64,000 nt of DNA from Chloroflexota bacterium (GTDB lineage: Bacteria > Chloroflexota > Dehalococcoidia > Lucifugimonadales > SAR202-VII-2). The stretch spans positions 248,001-312,000 of the forward strand of contig QEVV01000002.1 in NCBI GenBank assembly GCA_003228115.1, given 5' to 3'. Below, one piece after another: positions 24,584 through 33,498 of this stretch; position 1 is the stretch's first letter, and each line of letters starts with the position of its first letter. The notes beneath the pieces are model-generated. The model did no database searches, was not told the DNA's origin, and saw only the letters and a program-made list of their open reading frames with translations. A program made the position numbers and the translations under genes.

Positions 24584-26740
24584 TCAAGATCTGCCGATCA
24601 TGGAGAGCGACACCCGCTTGCGCTCCAGATCAACGTCCAGCACCGTCACCGAGACGTGCTGGCCCACCGATACGACAGCATTGGGATCGGTTACGAACCG
24701 GTCAGCGAGCTTGCTGATGTGCACCAGCCCGTCCCCATGAACACCCACATCAACGAATGCTCCGAAAGCTGTAACGTTGGTCACTACGCCGGGTAACTCC
24801 ATGCCTGGCCGCAGGTCCTCGATAGTACGAACCTCGTCTGAAAAGCTGAACACCTCAAACGCGTCGCGTGGATCTCGGCCTGGTTTGGCTAGTTCTTCCA
24901 TGATGTCGTTGAGCGTAGGCAAACCTACGGAATCCGTGATGTAGTCGCTGACGTTCACCTGGGCTTGCTTGGTCTCATCCCCCATCAACTCCTCAATCTC
25001 GCACCCAAGGTCCTTCGCCATTTCGCGTACCACGCCGTAACTCTCCGGATGGACGCCACTGCCATCCAGAGGATTGTCACCTCCTCGGATGCGCAGAAAC
25101 CCGGCTGACTGCTCGAAAGCCTTGGGCCCAAGCCGAGGCACGCGAAGCAGGTCGTTACGGGATCGAAAGGCGCCTTTTTGCTCTCGGTACTTCACGATGG
25201 CCTTGGCAAGGGACGGTCCCAGTCCAGACACGCTTGCGAGCAACTGTGGGCTCGATGTGTTCAAGTCAGCGCCAACCGCATTCACACAACTCACGACGAC
25301 ATCGTTGAGCTTTTGGGCCAGCGCATCCTGGTCTACATCATGTTGGTATTGTCCAACCCCTATTGCCTTCGGATCGATCTTGACCAGCTCAGCAAGTGGG
25401 TCCGTCAAACGCCTTCCGATAGAAGCAGCGCCTCGTACGGTGAGGTCATGGTCGGGGAATTCTTCCCTGGCTATAGCGGATGCCGAATAGACCGAGGCCC
25501 CACTTTCATTGACCATGACAACAGCGATCGACTTTGGCAGGTTCAAATTGCGGACAACGGCTTCGGTCTCGCGGCCCGCTGTTCCGCTCCCAATTGCAAT
25601 CGCTTCAATCTCGTAGCGGGAGACCATTTCGGCGAGCCTTGAAGCCTCCTTCTTCTCTTGCTCAACCCCCATATGGAAGTACAAGGTGTCTGAATGAAGC
25701 AATGCTCCCTGTTGGTCCAAGCAAACGACCTTGCATCCAGTGCGAAAACCAGGGTCGATCGCCAGAACTCTTTTCTGACCCAGGGGTGGTGCGAGAAGCA
25801 ATGAGCGAAGATTGTCAGCGAAAACATTTATTGCCGTCGCATCGGCCCGCCCCTTGAGTTCGTTCCTCGCCTCGGTTTCCATTGATGGGCCAAGAAGTCG
25901 TTTGTATCCATCTCGAACCGCCAGCTCCACCTGCTCGGACGCAGCGCTCGTGCCCGTTACGAAATGCTGAGCTAGACTTGCCATCGCCGCTTCCTCTTCT
26001 GGCCCAGTCTGCACCGACAGGATGCCCTCTTGCTCCCCTCGGAATATGGCAAGCACCCGGTGCGAAGGGGCCTTCCAAGCCAACTCCTCAAATTCGAAAT
26101 AGTCGCGATACTTGGCTCCCTCCAGCTCTTTCCCCTTGGCAGCGCGTGAGCGAATAACGCCCCGACCTGTGAAAAGCACCCGCGTCGTAGAGCGAGCCCA
26201 TTCGTCCTCCCTGATCCACTCAGCAATGATGTCGCGGGCCCCGGCCAGCGCGGCGGCCTCGTCCTCGACACCCCGTTCAAGGTCCACATAGGTAGCGGCG
26301 GCGGAGTGCACATCCGTCCCGGCCCCTTGGGCCCACAGGAGGTCCGCCAGGCCCGCCAGGCCCTTCTCCCTTGCTACCATGGCCCTCGTACGGCGCTTGG
26401 GGCGATATGGCAGGTAGATGTCTTCCATCTGTACCAGGGTCGTAGCCCCGATCAGTTGGTGCTGAAGCTCTTCCGTAAGGAGGCCTCGCTCCTCAAGAGA
26501 GGACAGCATTGCGGCCCGTCTGTCGTCCATCTGACGGAGCTCACTGACACGATCCCGAACCGCGCTGACTTGGACCTCATCAAGTGATCCCGTGGCCTCC
26601 TTACGGTACCGTGCGATGAAGGGCATCGTGGCCCCATCGTCGAGCAGAGATAACGTCGCCTGTACCTGCTGAGGCCGAACACCAAGCTCAGCGGCAATGG
26701 TTGCAGCATGCAATGAAATGGAAGGATGGATCGTGGTCAC
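24584..26740 (-). CDS. tex: Tex family RNA-binding transcription accessory protein
   Basis: 718 aa. Tex N-terminal helix-rich region (ARYRKEATGSLDEVQ near residue 43), YqgF-like RNase H fold (LAIDPGFRTGCKV near 320), helix-hairpin-helix (SVSGLGPSLAKAIVKYR near 500) and a C-terminal S1 domain (FGAFVDVGVHGDGLVHIS near 670). GTG start. Tex binds nucleic acid and RNA polymerase and supports transcription and stress tolerance. It is convergent with typA (40 bp apart) and divergent from the methyltransferase gene. Confidence 0.93.
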   Translation of the reverse strand: MTTIHPSISLHAATIAAELGVRPQQVQATLSLLDDGATMPFIARYRKEATGSLDEVQVSAVRDRVSELRQMDDRRAAMLSSLEERGLLTEELQHQLIGATTLVQMEDIYLPYRPKRRTRAMVAREKGLAGLADLLWAQGAGTDVHSAAATYVDLERGVEDEAAALAGARDIIAEWIREDEWARSTTRVLFTGRGVIRSRAAKGKELEGAKYRDYFEFEELAWKAPSHRVLAIFRGEQEGILSVQTGPEEEAAMASLAQHFVTGTSAASEQVELAVRDGYKRLLGPSMETEARNELKGRADATAINVFADNLRSLLLAPPLGQKRVLAIDPGFRTGCKVVCLDQQGALLHSDTLYFHMGVEQEKKEASRLAEMVSRYEIEAIAIGSGTAGRETEAVVRNLNLPKSIAVVMVNESGASVYSASAIAREEFPDHDLTVRGAASIGRRLTDPLAELVKIDPKAIGVGQYQHDVDQDALAQKLNDVVVSCVNAVGADLNTSSPQLLASVSGLGPSLAKAIVKYREQKGAFRSRNDLLRVPRLGPKAFEQSAGFLRIRGGDNPLDGSGVHPESYGVVREMAKDLGCEIEELMGDETKQAQVNVSDYITDSVGLPTLNDIMEELAKPGRDPRDAFEVFSFSDEVRTIEDLRPGMELPGVVTNVTAFGAFVDVGVHGDGLVHISKLADRFVTDPNAVVSVGQHVSVTVLDVDLERKRVSLSMIGRS

Positions 26741-26871
26741 TATGGCTCGCTAGGAAGATCGGATGCGCTCACAAAGTGAGCGGACGTTCATCAAGTATAG
26801 ACAGCCTTCGGGTTAAGATGGTGGCCGACAGTCCCACGTCAGTACGAAGGCATCACAATGGAGACAGAGGC

Positions 26872-27615
26872 GTGACCAATCACAGTGTGGTAGCTCGCTT
26901 CGCTCAAGCTCGAAGTGATACATCCCTCGTAGTCCTTGAGGGCTTTCATCCACTCAAGCATGCGATTCGTTTCGGGGCCGAACTGTTGGATGTTGTTACC
27001 CCAAACATTGAAAAAGTGAAGAAGTTGGCCGGAGAACTTGCCCCTGATGTGATTGACGGCCTGGAGGATCGACTCACTGAGGTTTCGGAAAGCGTATTCG
27101 AGGAACTGGCTCCGGTGGCCCCAGTGACGGGCGTGATCGCGATTGCCCAGCGTCCTTCGCACTCGCTGAACGACATCCTCAATGACCCCACGTCGGCTCC
27201 ACTGATCTACCTTGAGGAACCTTCCAACCTTGGCAATGTTGGTGCTGTGATCCGGGTTGCAGCAGCAGCGGGAGCAGAAGGCGTCCTCACTAGCGGCGTG
27301 CACGACCCGTGGCATGCCGCAGCCGTAAGGGGTGCCGCGGGACTGCACTTCGCGGTTCCCGTGCTCAGAGTGGGCACGCTCCCTTCATGCGACCGGCCCC
27401 TTGTGGCCCTAGATCCCGATGGTGAACCCCTGCAGCAGTCGCAGATTCCTGAGCGAGCGATTCTTGCCTTCGGCACGGAGAGGGGCGGCCTGACCCCAGA
27501 ACTCCTCAGCAAAGCAGACGCCCGCGTGTCCCTTCCCATGAGAAAAGGTGTTTCAAGCCTCAACCTTGCCACAGCCGTGGCCGCCGTCCTATACGTTTGG
27601 CGGCTGGCCGACTGA
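26872..27615 (+). CDS. SpoU/TrmH-family RNA 2'-O-methyltransferase
   Basis: 247 aa from GTG 26872 (AGAGG upstream); the frame also offers ATG 26818, giving 265 aa. An N-terminal substrate-binding region (VVLEGFHPLKHA) precedes the SPOUT knot: motif 1 LEEPSNLGNVGAVIRVA, motif 2 LAFGTERGGLTPEL, motif 3 LPMRKGVSSLNLATAVA. The catalytic Arg of motif 1 and the Ser-Leu-Asn of motif 3 are present. It methylates a ribose in tRNA or 23S rRNA; the site is unknown. Confidence 0.88.
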   Translation: MTNHSVVARFAQARSDTSLVVLEGFHPLKHAIRFGAELLDVVTPNIEKVKKLAGELAPDVIDGLEDRLTEVSESVFEELAPVAPVTGVIAIAQRPSHSLNDILNDPTSAPLIYLEEPSNLGNVGAVIRVAAAAGAEGVLTSGVHDPWHAAAVRGAAGLHFAVPVLRVGTLPSCDRPLVALDPDGEPLQQSQIPERAILAFGTERGGLTPELLSKADARVSLPMRKGVSSLNLATAVAAVLYVWRLAD

Positions 27616-27674
27616 CAAGAGTTCAGGCCACAACTCTTCGAGGCGGACTAGCCTCCCTTGACGTGCCGCCCGCG

Positions 27675-27708
27675 AATAAAGCCCACGGAAGGTTCCGTGG
27701 GCTTTATT
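27675..27708. terminator. Bidirectional terminator palindrome
   Basis: AATAAAGCCCACGGAA and its exact complement around a GG centre (16-bp stem). The A and T tracts on both sides let it work for the + strand methyltransferase gene and the - strand tRNA gene. Confidence 0.85.
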
Positions 27709-27723
27709 CCAATGCCTAGATGG

Positions 27724-27798
27724 TGGTGGGCCCGGCAGGGTTCGAACCTACGACCAGCCGGTTATGAGCCGGACGCTCTGCCACTGAGCTACGGGCCC
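27724..27798 (-). tRNA. tRNA-Met (CAT anticodon)
   Basis: 75 nt including an encoded CCA. Acceptor GGGCCCG pairs perfectly with CGGGCCC; D-arm TAGCTCAGTGGCAGAGC; anticodon loop CTCATAA; T-arm with GGTTCGAACC. The CAT anticodon could belong to elongator Met or, after lysidine modification, to Ile2; it is not an initiator form, whose 1:72 pair would be mismatched. Confidence 0.9.
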
Positions 27799-27860
27799 TC
27801 AAAAGGGAACACGTTCAGCGTAGCTAGCGCCCGATGGGAGTGTCAAGGAGTTACTCTTGC

Positions 27861-27889
27861 TTGGAGAGCGCTCTGGGCGCTGGTACAAT
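27861..27889 (+). promoter_or_regulatory. Sigma70-type promoter
   Basis: TTGGAG at 27861-27866, 17-bp spacer, TACAAT at 27884-27889, 30 bp before the ATG of the following small gene. Confidence 0.45.
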
Positions 27890-27918
27890 GCACCCCGCTG
27901 CAGCACCAGAGTGGGTGA

Positions 27919-28257
27919 ATGGTCGCTGGCAAGGTTACTTCAGGAAACATGAAGGGCGACACTTTCGGACGGGGCGGTTTCAACATCCAGTCTAAGGATG
28001 GAACATCGATCAAGGGCGAGCTTCAGTTCCATAACGGCAGCAGCAACTTCCACGCGCACGATCTGACGGCCTTGGCCGTATCGGAAGATCTCACATCGGC
28101 ATGGTTCGCAGGAGTGGGCGTCGACGGTCAAAGCTTCGTGGCATACGTGAAGGACGATGGCAAAAGCGGCAAAGATGACATCTTCCGACTCTGGATCAAT
28201 GGCGTTGCACAGAACGGCGACGGCGCTCTAACAGGCGGCAACGTCCAGATCCACTGA
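27919..28257 (+). CDS. Small single-domain protein resembling post-COAP-1 domain
   Basis: 112 aa, Gly/Asp/Asn-rich, no signal peptide or membrane helix. The pattern GGFNIQSKDG, KGELQFHN, GVGVDGQSF and the closing ALTGGNVQIH resembles the beta-rich domain often found at the C-terminus of large secreted bacterial proteins (post-COAP-1). Here it is alone. It has its own promoter-like sequence and a strong terminator, so it is a monocistronic gene. The family match is from memory of the pattern; function unknown. Confidence 0.6.
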   Translation: MVAGKVTSGNMKGDTFGRGGFNIQSKDGTSIKGELQFHNGSSNFHAHDLTALAVSEDLTSAWFAGVGVDGQSFVAYVKDDGKSGKDDIFRLWINGVAQNGDGALTGGNVQIH

Positions 28258-28323
28258 GGCAGGTAGCGTCGAAGACGGCGGCAACAGGAGAGCCAGCCGC
28301 CTCCTGCCCGAAGTAGGAAGCGA

Positions 28324-28358
28324 AAGAGGAGGCCGGGACTGAGTCCCGGCCTCCTCTT
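28324..28358 (+). terminator. Rho-independent terminator
   Basis: Perfect 16-bp stem AAGAGGAGGCCGGGAC, loop TGA, then CTTT. It closes the small gene upstream. The following 28359-28545 contains only a TATACT -10-like box at 28455-28460 for the tRNA. Confidence 0.8.
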
Positions 28359-28545
28359 CTTTCCGGATGCAAAGTAACTCGGAGAAAGGTCACGATTCGG
28401 TCTAGGTCGCTTGCACTAGCATTCGGCCCTTGCCCGCGGTGACTCGTCGACTGGTATACTTTATAAAGCGGACCAACGTCAACTGGAGGCACGCTGTGCC
28501 TCTAGTGTTTCACCAGTTATGCTCTGTCGGTAGGCACGAAATCGG

Positions 28546-28620
28546 GCGGGAGTAGCTCAGTGGTAGAGCATCTGCCTTCCAAGCAGATGGCCGTGGGTTC
28601 GAATCCCATCTCCCGCTCCA
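28546..28620 (+). tRNA. tRNA-Gly (TCC anticodon)
   Basis: 75 nt including the encoded CCA. Acceptor GCGGGAG pairs with CTCCCGC, D-arm TAGCTCAGTGGTAGAGC, anticodon stem TCTGC/GCAGA with loop CTTCCAA, T-arm GTGGGTTCGAATCCCAT. Confidence 0.96.
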
Positions 28621-28654
28621 ATACCCAAAACGCGCCTACCAACTGGCGCTAAAC

Positions 28655-29959
28655 CTAGAGACGCCAGTAGTGGCTCCGCTCTCTGCAATAGTCGCCAGGC
28701 AGAACGCCCCGTAGGTCCACCAAAACCCCTCCCTTGGTCATCAGCCCCAAGTAGTCGTCGGCGGAGTGTTCAAGCAAAGGTTTGTGGGGCACCGCCAGCA
28801 CCACCGCGTCATAGGATGCTTGGTCGTCCTGAGCCGCGAACGGATCAGGGACAGGTGTCAAGCCGAGTTGGCGAATCCTCCCATCGTCCACCAGTGGGTC
28901 GTACACAACGACTCGAACGCCAAAGGACTCCATCTCCCTAACGAGATCCACCACCTTGGAGTTCCGCACATCTCGCACGTCTTCCTTGAAGGCCACTCCC
29001 AACACCAGGGCCGACGACGCCTGCACAGCCTTACCCGCATCAATCATCAACTTTATCGCCTCCCGCGCCACATAGAACCCCATCTGATCGTTGACATGCC
29101 GACCAGCCAAGATCATCTCTGGTTGGTAGCCCACTTCCATGGCCTTGTGAGCCAGATAGTACGGGTCGACCGGGATGCAATGGCCTCCAACAAGCCCAGG
29201 ATGGAAAGGCAGAAAGTTCCACTTGGTTTGAGCCGCAGCCAAAACCTCATGAGTATCGAGGCCTAGGCCATGGCAAAGCATGGCCAATTCGTTAACGAAG
29301 GCGATGTTCTGATCGCGCTGGATGTTTTCGATCACTTTCGCGCCTTCGGCGGTCTTGATGTTCGGCGCCCGGTATACTCCCGCCTTGGCCACCAATTCAT
29401 AGACCCTGGCAACCCGCTCCAACGTATCTGCATCTTGAGCCGACACGATCTTTACTACATCACCCAAGCCGTGTGTCATATCGCCTGGATTTATCCGCTC
29501 CGGGGAGTACCCTACGCCGAATTCCACCCCAGCCTTTAGGCCCGATGCCTCTTCCAGAACGGGGATACACTCCTCTTCCGTGCAGCCGGGATAAACCGTC
29601 GACTCATACACAACAACCGCACCTTTCTTCAGCCTCTCTCCGATCATACGACTTGCACCAACAAGGTAACGGAGGTCGGGCCTCTTGGTGTGATCCACGG
29701 GTGTTGGCACGGCAACGATGAGAAATTCCGCCTCTTCCAGGAGTCCGGGGTCGCTGGTCAGCGTTAGGTTTGGGAGACTGAGATGCTCTGCCGCCACTTC
29801 ACCATTGTCATCAAGACCATTCCGCAATTGGCGGACGCGCTCTGCATCCACATCCAAACCAACGGTGGGCAACTCCCTAGCAAAGGCAACGGCCAAGGGA
29901 AGGCCCACATACCCGAGCCCAACTACTGCGATGGTTGAGGGCAACTTAAACGCGGTCAC
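28655..29959 (-). CDS. Nucleotide-sugar dehydrogenase (UDP-ManNAcA/UDP-Glc DH family)
   Basis: 434 aa from GTG 29959, which overlaps the stop of the epimerase gene as GTGA; the longer frame to 30085 lies inside that gene. Rossmann GLGYVGLPLA near residue 14, Cys nucleophile in GGHCIPVDPYYL near 268, and the C-terminal UDP-binding domain after VLGVAFKEDVRDVRNS. It oxidises the C6 alcohol of a UDP-sugar to a uronic acid in two NAD steps. Closer to the WecC/TviB type (GGHCIPVDP) than to UDP-glucose DH. With the epimerase it supplies uronic acids for surface polysaccharide. Confidence 0.88.
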   Translation of the reverse strand: MTAFKLPSTIAVVGLGYVGLPLAVAFARELPTVGLDVDAERVRQLRNGLDDNGEVAAEHLSLPNLTLTSDPGLLEEAEFLIVAVPTPVDHTKRPDLRYLVGASRMIGERLKKGAVVVYESTVYPGCTEEECIPVLEEASGLKAGVEFGVGYSPERINPGDMTHGLGDVVKIVSAQDADTLERVARVYELVAKAGVYRAPNIKTAEGAKVIENIQRDQNIAFVNELAMLCHGLGLDTHEVLAAAQTKWNFLPFHPGLVGGHCIPVDPYYLAHKAMEVGYQPEMILAGRHVNDQMGFYVAREAIKLMIDAGKAVQASSALVLGVAFKEDVRDVRNSKVVDLVREMESFGVRVVVYDPLVDDGRIRQLGLTPVPDPFAAQDDQASYDAVVLAVPHKPLLEHSADDYLGLMTKGGVLVDLRGVLPGDYCRERSHYWRL

Positions 29960-30921
29960 AGCTTCAGGTCTTTGGCCCACGAGCGGTTCTCGAGGTACCA
30001 CTGCACCGCGACGCGGAGTCCCTCTTCCAAGGAGGTCTTCGGCTCCCAGCCCAGAAGCGCGCGCGCCCTGGATATGTCTGCCCAAGTTGCAGGGACATCC
30101 AACGGATTGACCGGCTCGCGGCGAATGTTGGCCTTCTTGCCCAAGAAGCCCTCCAATAGCTCAATAACCCTTGTGAGCGAGGTCGGGCTATCAGATCCAA
30201 GATTGATAATGTTGTATCCCTCCAGTCCCAGGCCGAGTACCGTTCCCCTTGCGATATCGTCCACGTAGGTGAAGTCCCTGCTTTGCGAACCATCGCCGTA
30301 CAGGATAAGCGGCTCCTGCTCGGCGATCCAACGAATGAACCTAAATATGCTCATGTCGGGCCTGCCCGCGGGACCGTAAACAGTGAAATACCGGGGAATT
30401 GTGATATTGATGCCGTAGGAATAATGATAGGCATAGCACAAGTTCTCGGCCGCCTTCTTAGATGCTGCGTAGGGCGACAAAGGCCGGTCAGTCTTTCCTT
30501 CTTCCTGAAATAGGCCCTCGGTTGCACCATAAACACTGGAGGTTGAGGCAAGAATCAGCTTCCGAACGTCGTGGTTTCGGCACAGATCAAGAAGATTCAT
30601 TGTCCCAGTCAGATTCGTCTCGTAGTAGGCCCACGGGTCCTCCAGGCTCTGCCTGACCCCTGCCCGGGCGGCCAGATTGATAACCGCCTCGAGATGCCCT
30701 TGGCTAAAAAGGGTTCCCAGGGTAGTCCGATCTGCAAGTTCCACCTGGTGAAAAGAGAAGCCAGGATAGCTCCGAAGCCTTTGTAGCCGCCATTCCTTGA
30801 GCCTAGCATCGTAGCTAGCGTTAAGGTTGTCCACACCAACAACTTCTCGGTCTTGATCCAAGAGAAGTCTGGCTACATTGGACCCAATAAATCCAGCCGC
30901 ACCGGTCACTAGGACGGTCAT
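29956..30921 (-). CDS. UDP-sugar 4-epimerase (UDP-glucuronate epimerase-like)
   Basis: 321 aa extended SDR. TGAAGFIGSN near residue 6, catalytic YAASK near 145, RAGVRQSLEDP near 84 and PRYFTVYGPAGRPDMS near 175 are characteristic of UDP-glucuronate/UDP-GalNAcA 4-epimerases. Translationally coupled with the dehydrogenase downstream. The pair would turn UDP-glucose or UDP-GlcNAc into the galacto-type uronic acid. The exact sugar is not fixed by sequence alone. Confidence 0.87.
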   Translation of the reverse strand: MTVLVTGAAGFIGSNVARLLLDQDREVVGVDNLNASYDARLKEWRLQRLRSYPGFSFHQVELADRTTLGTLFSQGHLEAVINLAARAGVRQSLEDPWAYYETNLTGTMNLLDLCRNHDVRKLILASTSSVYGATEGLFQEEGKTDRPLSPYAASKKAAENLCYAYHYSYGINITIPRYFTVYGPAGRPDMSIFRFIRWIAEQEPLILYGDGSQSRDFTYVDDIARGTVLGLGLEGYNIINLGSDSPTSLTRVIELLEGFLGKKANIRREPVNPLDVPATWADISRARALLGWEPKTSLEEGLRVAVQWYLENRSWAKDLKL

Positions 30922-30963
30922 GAAAGCATCCTCAAGTAAGAAATCCCAGGCCCATTGGCGCCC

Positions 30964-32589
30964 TTAGGGCACCACAACGTTGCCGGCACCGTCAAGGTCA
31001 ATTCCGAGGGCGTTCGGTTTGCGGGGCAGGCCGGGAAGCGTCTGGATAGCACCCGCCAACGGCACTAGGAAGCCAGCGCCTGCTGACATTCGCATTTCAA
31101 CGATGGGGAAGGTATGGCCCAAGGGCCGGCCCAACAACGTAGGGTCGGCAGAGATTGAGCGGTGGGTCTTTGCCATGCAAATAGGCATCCGCCCAGCGCC
31201 CTGCTCCACGAACCTGCGAGTCTGGCTCAGGGCTTCCGGTTCCCACTGCACTTCAGAGGCGCCGTAGAAACTGCGAGCCAGCTTTTCAACCTTCTTCTCC
31301 GGCGAATCTTCCAGGTCATAGGCGTAAGTAAGTTGGACTGGCTCCTTCGCCGCGTCCACCACCGCCTCCGCCATTTCTATGGTCCCCTCTCCACCTTTAG
31401 TGAACCCATGGGACTCTACGACAGCGTGTGCCCCAGCGGCCAATGCGCGGTTCCGCACTACTTCAACCTCCTCCCTCGTGTCATCGGGGAAACGATTGAT
31501 AGCGACGACCGCCTTCACACCTGCCCCTTTTACGAGGCCAATGACGTGATCCATGTTCGGAAGGCCCTGTTGGAGAGCCACACCATCTGGGGGGGCGTCC
31601 GTTTTCGAAGCAGAGCCGCCGTGATACTTGAGGGCCCGCACGGTAACCACAACTACGGCCACCGAGGGTGGGTGACCTCCCATGCGGGTTTTAATGTGGA
31701 CGAATTTTTCAAAACCCAGGTCCGCCCCAAACCCAGCCTCCGTTACGACAATATCCCCGCATGCCGCAGCAAGCCGGTCCGCCAAAATGGAGCTATTGCC
31801 ATGGGCGATATTCCCAAATGGGCCGGTGTGGATGACAGCGGGATTTCCTTCTCGTGTCTGAGCCAGGTTCGGCTTCAAGGAGTCTTTCAGCAAGGCCATC
31901 ATTGAGCCCACCGCACCAATGTCACTGGCAGTGATGGGAGTGCGGTCCCGGGCAGAACCCACAACGATCCGAGCCAGCCGCTCTCTCAGGTCATCGTAGC
32001 CATTTGCCAAAGACAGGATGGCCATGATCTCCGATGCGGCATCGATATCGAAGCCAGCTTCGCGCATGGGTCCGTTGGCCTGGCCGCCAAGCCCCGTTAC
32101 GATGCGCCGTAGGCCCCTCTCTTCTGCATTCGTCACCCTACGCCAGGCGATGCGAGACGCCTCCAACCCAGGCACGGTGCCATGGTAGGCGGCTCCGTCG
32201 GTCATTGCAGCCAAGAGATTGTGCGCTGATGCAACAGCATGGGCGTCACCGGTGAAATGGAGATTGATGTCAGCCTCCGGTTCCACGCGGGCCATGCCTC
32301 CCCCGGTGCCGCCTCCCTTTATTCCGAAAAACGGCCCCATGGATGGCTCGCGCAGCGTGAGAACAGGCCGACGGCCGATCCTCGCCAGACCATCAACCAG
32401 TCCGATTGAAGTCGTGGTCTTGCCCTCGCCTGGGGGAGAGGGAGTCATTGCAGTAACGATGACCAGGGGCACATCGGTACCTGGAGATGGGAAGGCCTCC
32501 AAGGGTACCTTTGCTTTGTAGTGCCCGTGCAGTTCCAGGGCAGCGGCGGTAAGGCCCATGTCCGCGGCGACATCCAAAATGGGTCGCAT
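30964..32589 (-). CDS. fhs: Formate-tetrahydrofolate ligase
   Basis: 541 aa from ATG 32589 (AGGAG 8 nt upstream; an in-frame GTG at 32598 is an alternative). P-loop-like PPGEGKTTTSIGL near residue 53 and GGGTGGGMARVEPE near 94 are typical. It makes 10-formyl-THF from formate, THF and ATP, feeding purine synthesis and one-carbon metabolism. A single gene; purA lies 2 kb away. About the normal length (540-560 aa). Confidence 0.93.
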   Translation of the reverse strand: MRPILDVAADMGLTAAALELHGHYKAKVPLEAFPSPGTDVPLVIVTAMTPSPPGEGKTTTSIGLVDGLARIGRRPVLTLREPSMGPFFGIKGGGTGGGMARVEPEADINLHFTGDAHAVASAHNLLAAMTDGAAYHGTVPGLEASRIAWRRVTNAEERGLRRIVTGLGGQANGPMREAGFDIDAASEIMAILSLANGYDDLRERLARIVVGSARDRTPITASDIGAVGSMMALLKDSLKPNLAQTREGNPAVIHTGPFGNIAHGNSSILADRLAAACGDIVVTEAGFGADLGFEKFVHIKTRMGGHPPSVAVVVVTVRALKYHGGSASKTDAPPDGVALQQGLPNMDHVIGLVKGAGVKAVVAINRFPDDTREEVEVVRNRALAAGAHAVVESHGFTKGGEGTIEMAEAVVDAAKEPVQLTYAYDLEDSPEKKVEKLARSFYGASEVQWEPEALSQTRRFVEQGAGRMPICMAKTHRSISADPTLLGRPLGHTFPIVEMRMSAGAGFLVPLAGAIQTLPGLPRKPNALGIDLDGAGNVVVP

Positions 32590-32700
32590 GAACGACACTC
32601 CTACATAGGGAAGTACAAGAATCGCGGCCGCAATTGGCCGGACGAACTGTGCATTCGAACTATATCACCGGCAGCCGGTTGATGGGAGAGGGCAACCCCG

Positions 32701-33498
32701 CTATCTGACCAGATCCCGTCTCTGAAAGGCTATTCCAGCAGCGACGAAGCCAACCAACGCCACTGCACCAAGAACCCCGAGGTGCAGGGCCGGGATACTG
32801 CTAGCCTCCACAACAGCCTGCGGGTCATAGTAGTGAAAGACGGATATCGGTCCCAAGAAACTGACCGCACCCCACAACGTGGCCAGAAAGTCCACGAAAA
32901 AGAAGATGACCGTTAGACCCGCCGCAACCGAAATGGCCCGTCCACCCTCGCTGGAGAGGGCTGAGATGAAGAAGGAATAGCCCCCAACCGCTAGGATCAG
33001 CATGAAGGCGTTCAGTAGCGCAAAGGCCAAAGCCCTGAAATCGACCCCCTCCACCCCGTTACCGACAACGCCGATCCAAGTGCCAAAGAAGGACATGCTC
33101 AACAAAATGGCAACGGTGACCAAGAGCGCTCCCAATTTGGCGATAACGATGTAATAGCGTTGAAGAGGCCTGGCCAGAAGCAAGAACATTGTGCCTCGTT
33201 CGATTTCGCGGGCCAGTGCCCCGGAAGACATGGCTATGACGGAGGCCATCGTTATTACGATGAAGACCGCATGCCGGTAACCGATAGCAATGTAGCCAGT
33301 GGAAGTGGTGGAGAAACCACCTTGCGCCTTTATCAATGCACGGAGCCCTTCAGGAAGCGCATCGAGTATGTCGCCGATAGCGGCGCCAAAAGCCGTGTAG
33401 GTGGTAGGCATCAGTACGGCGAATGCCAGCAGTCCCAACCCCACCATGAGGAGCCCAGTCCGTTGTCCCTTGAGCGTCTGCCATAGAATCAGGTTCAC
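32701..33498 (-). CDS. ABC-2 type transporter permease
   Basis: 265 aa with six hydrophobic helices and the ABC-2 layout: a helix, a long loop (IGDILDALPEGLRALIKAQGG-like amphipathic stretch near 40-60), then five helices; AREIERGTMFLLLARPLQR near 110-128 is the conserved coupling-helix region. Overlaps the ATPase gene by 4 bp. Works with it as an exporter; substrate unknown. Confidence 0.85.
   Translation of the reverse strand: MNLILWQTLKGQRTGLLMVGLGLLAFAVLMPTTYTAFGAAIGDILDALPEGLRALIKAQGGFSTTSTGYIAIGYRHAVFIVITMASVIAMSSGALAREIERGTMFLLLARPLQRYYIVIAKLGALLVTVAILLSMSFFGTWIGVVGNGVEGVDFRALAFALLNAFMLILAVGGYSFFISALSSEGGRAISVAAGLTVIFFFVDFLATLWGAVSFLGPISVFHYYDPQAVVEASSIPALHLGVLGAVALVGFVAAGIAFQRRDLVR

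Noticed and set aside
28455-28460. Possible tRNA-Gly promoter -10 TATACT
   Set aside because: The best -35 (TTGCCC) is 19 bp away, too weak to list as a promoter.
31162-31905. 247-aa plus-strand frame opposite fhs
   Set aside because: Antisense to a conserved enzyme gene; shadow frame.
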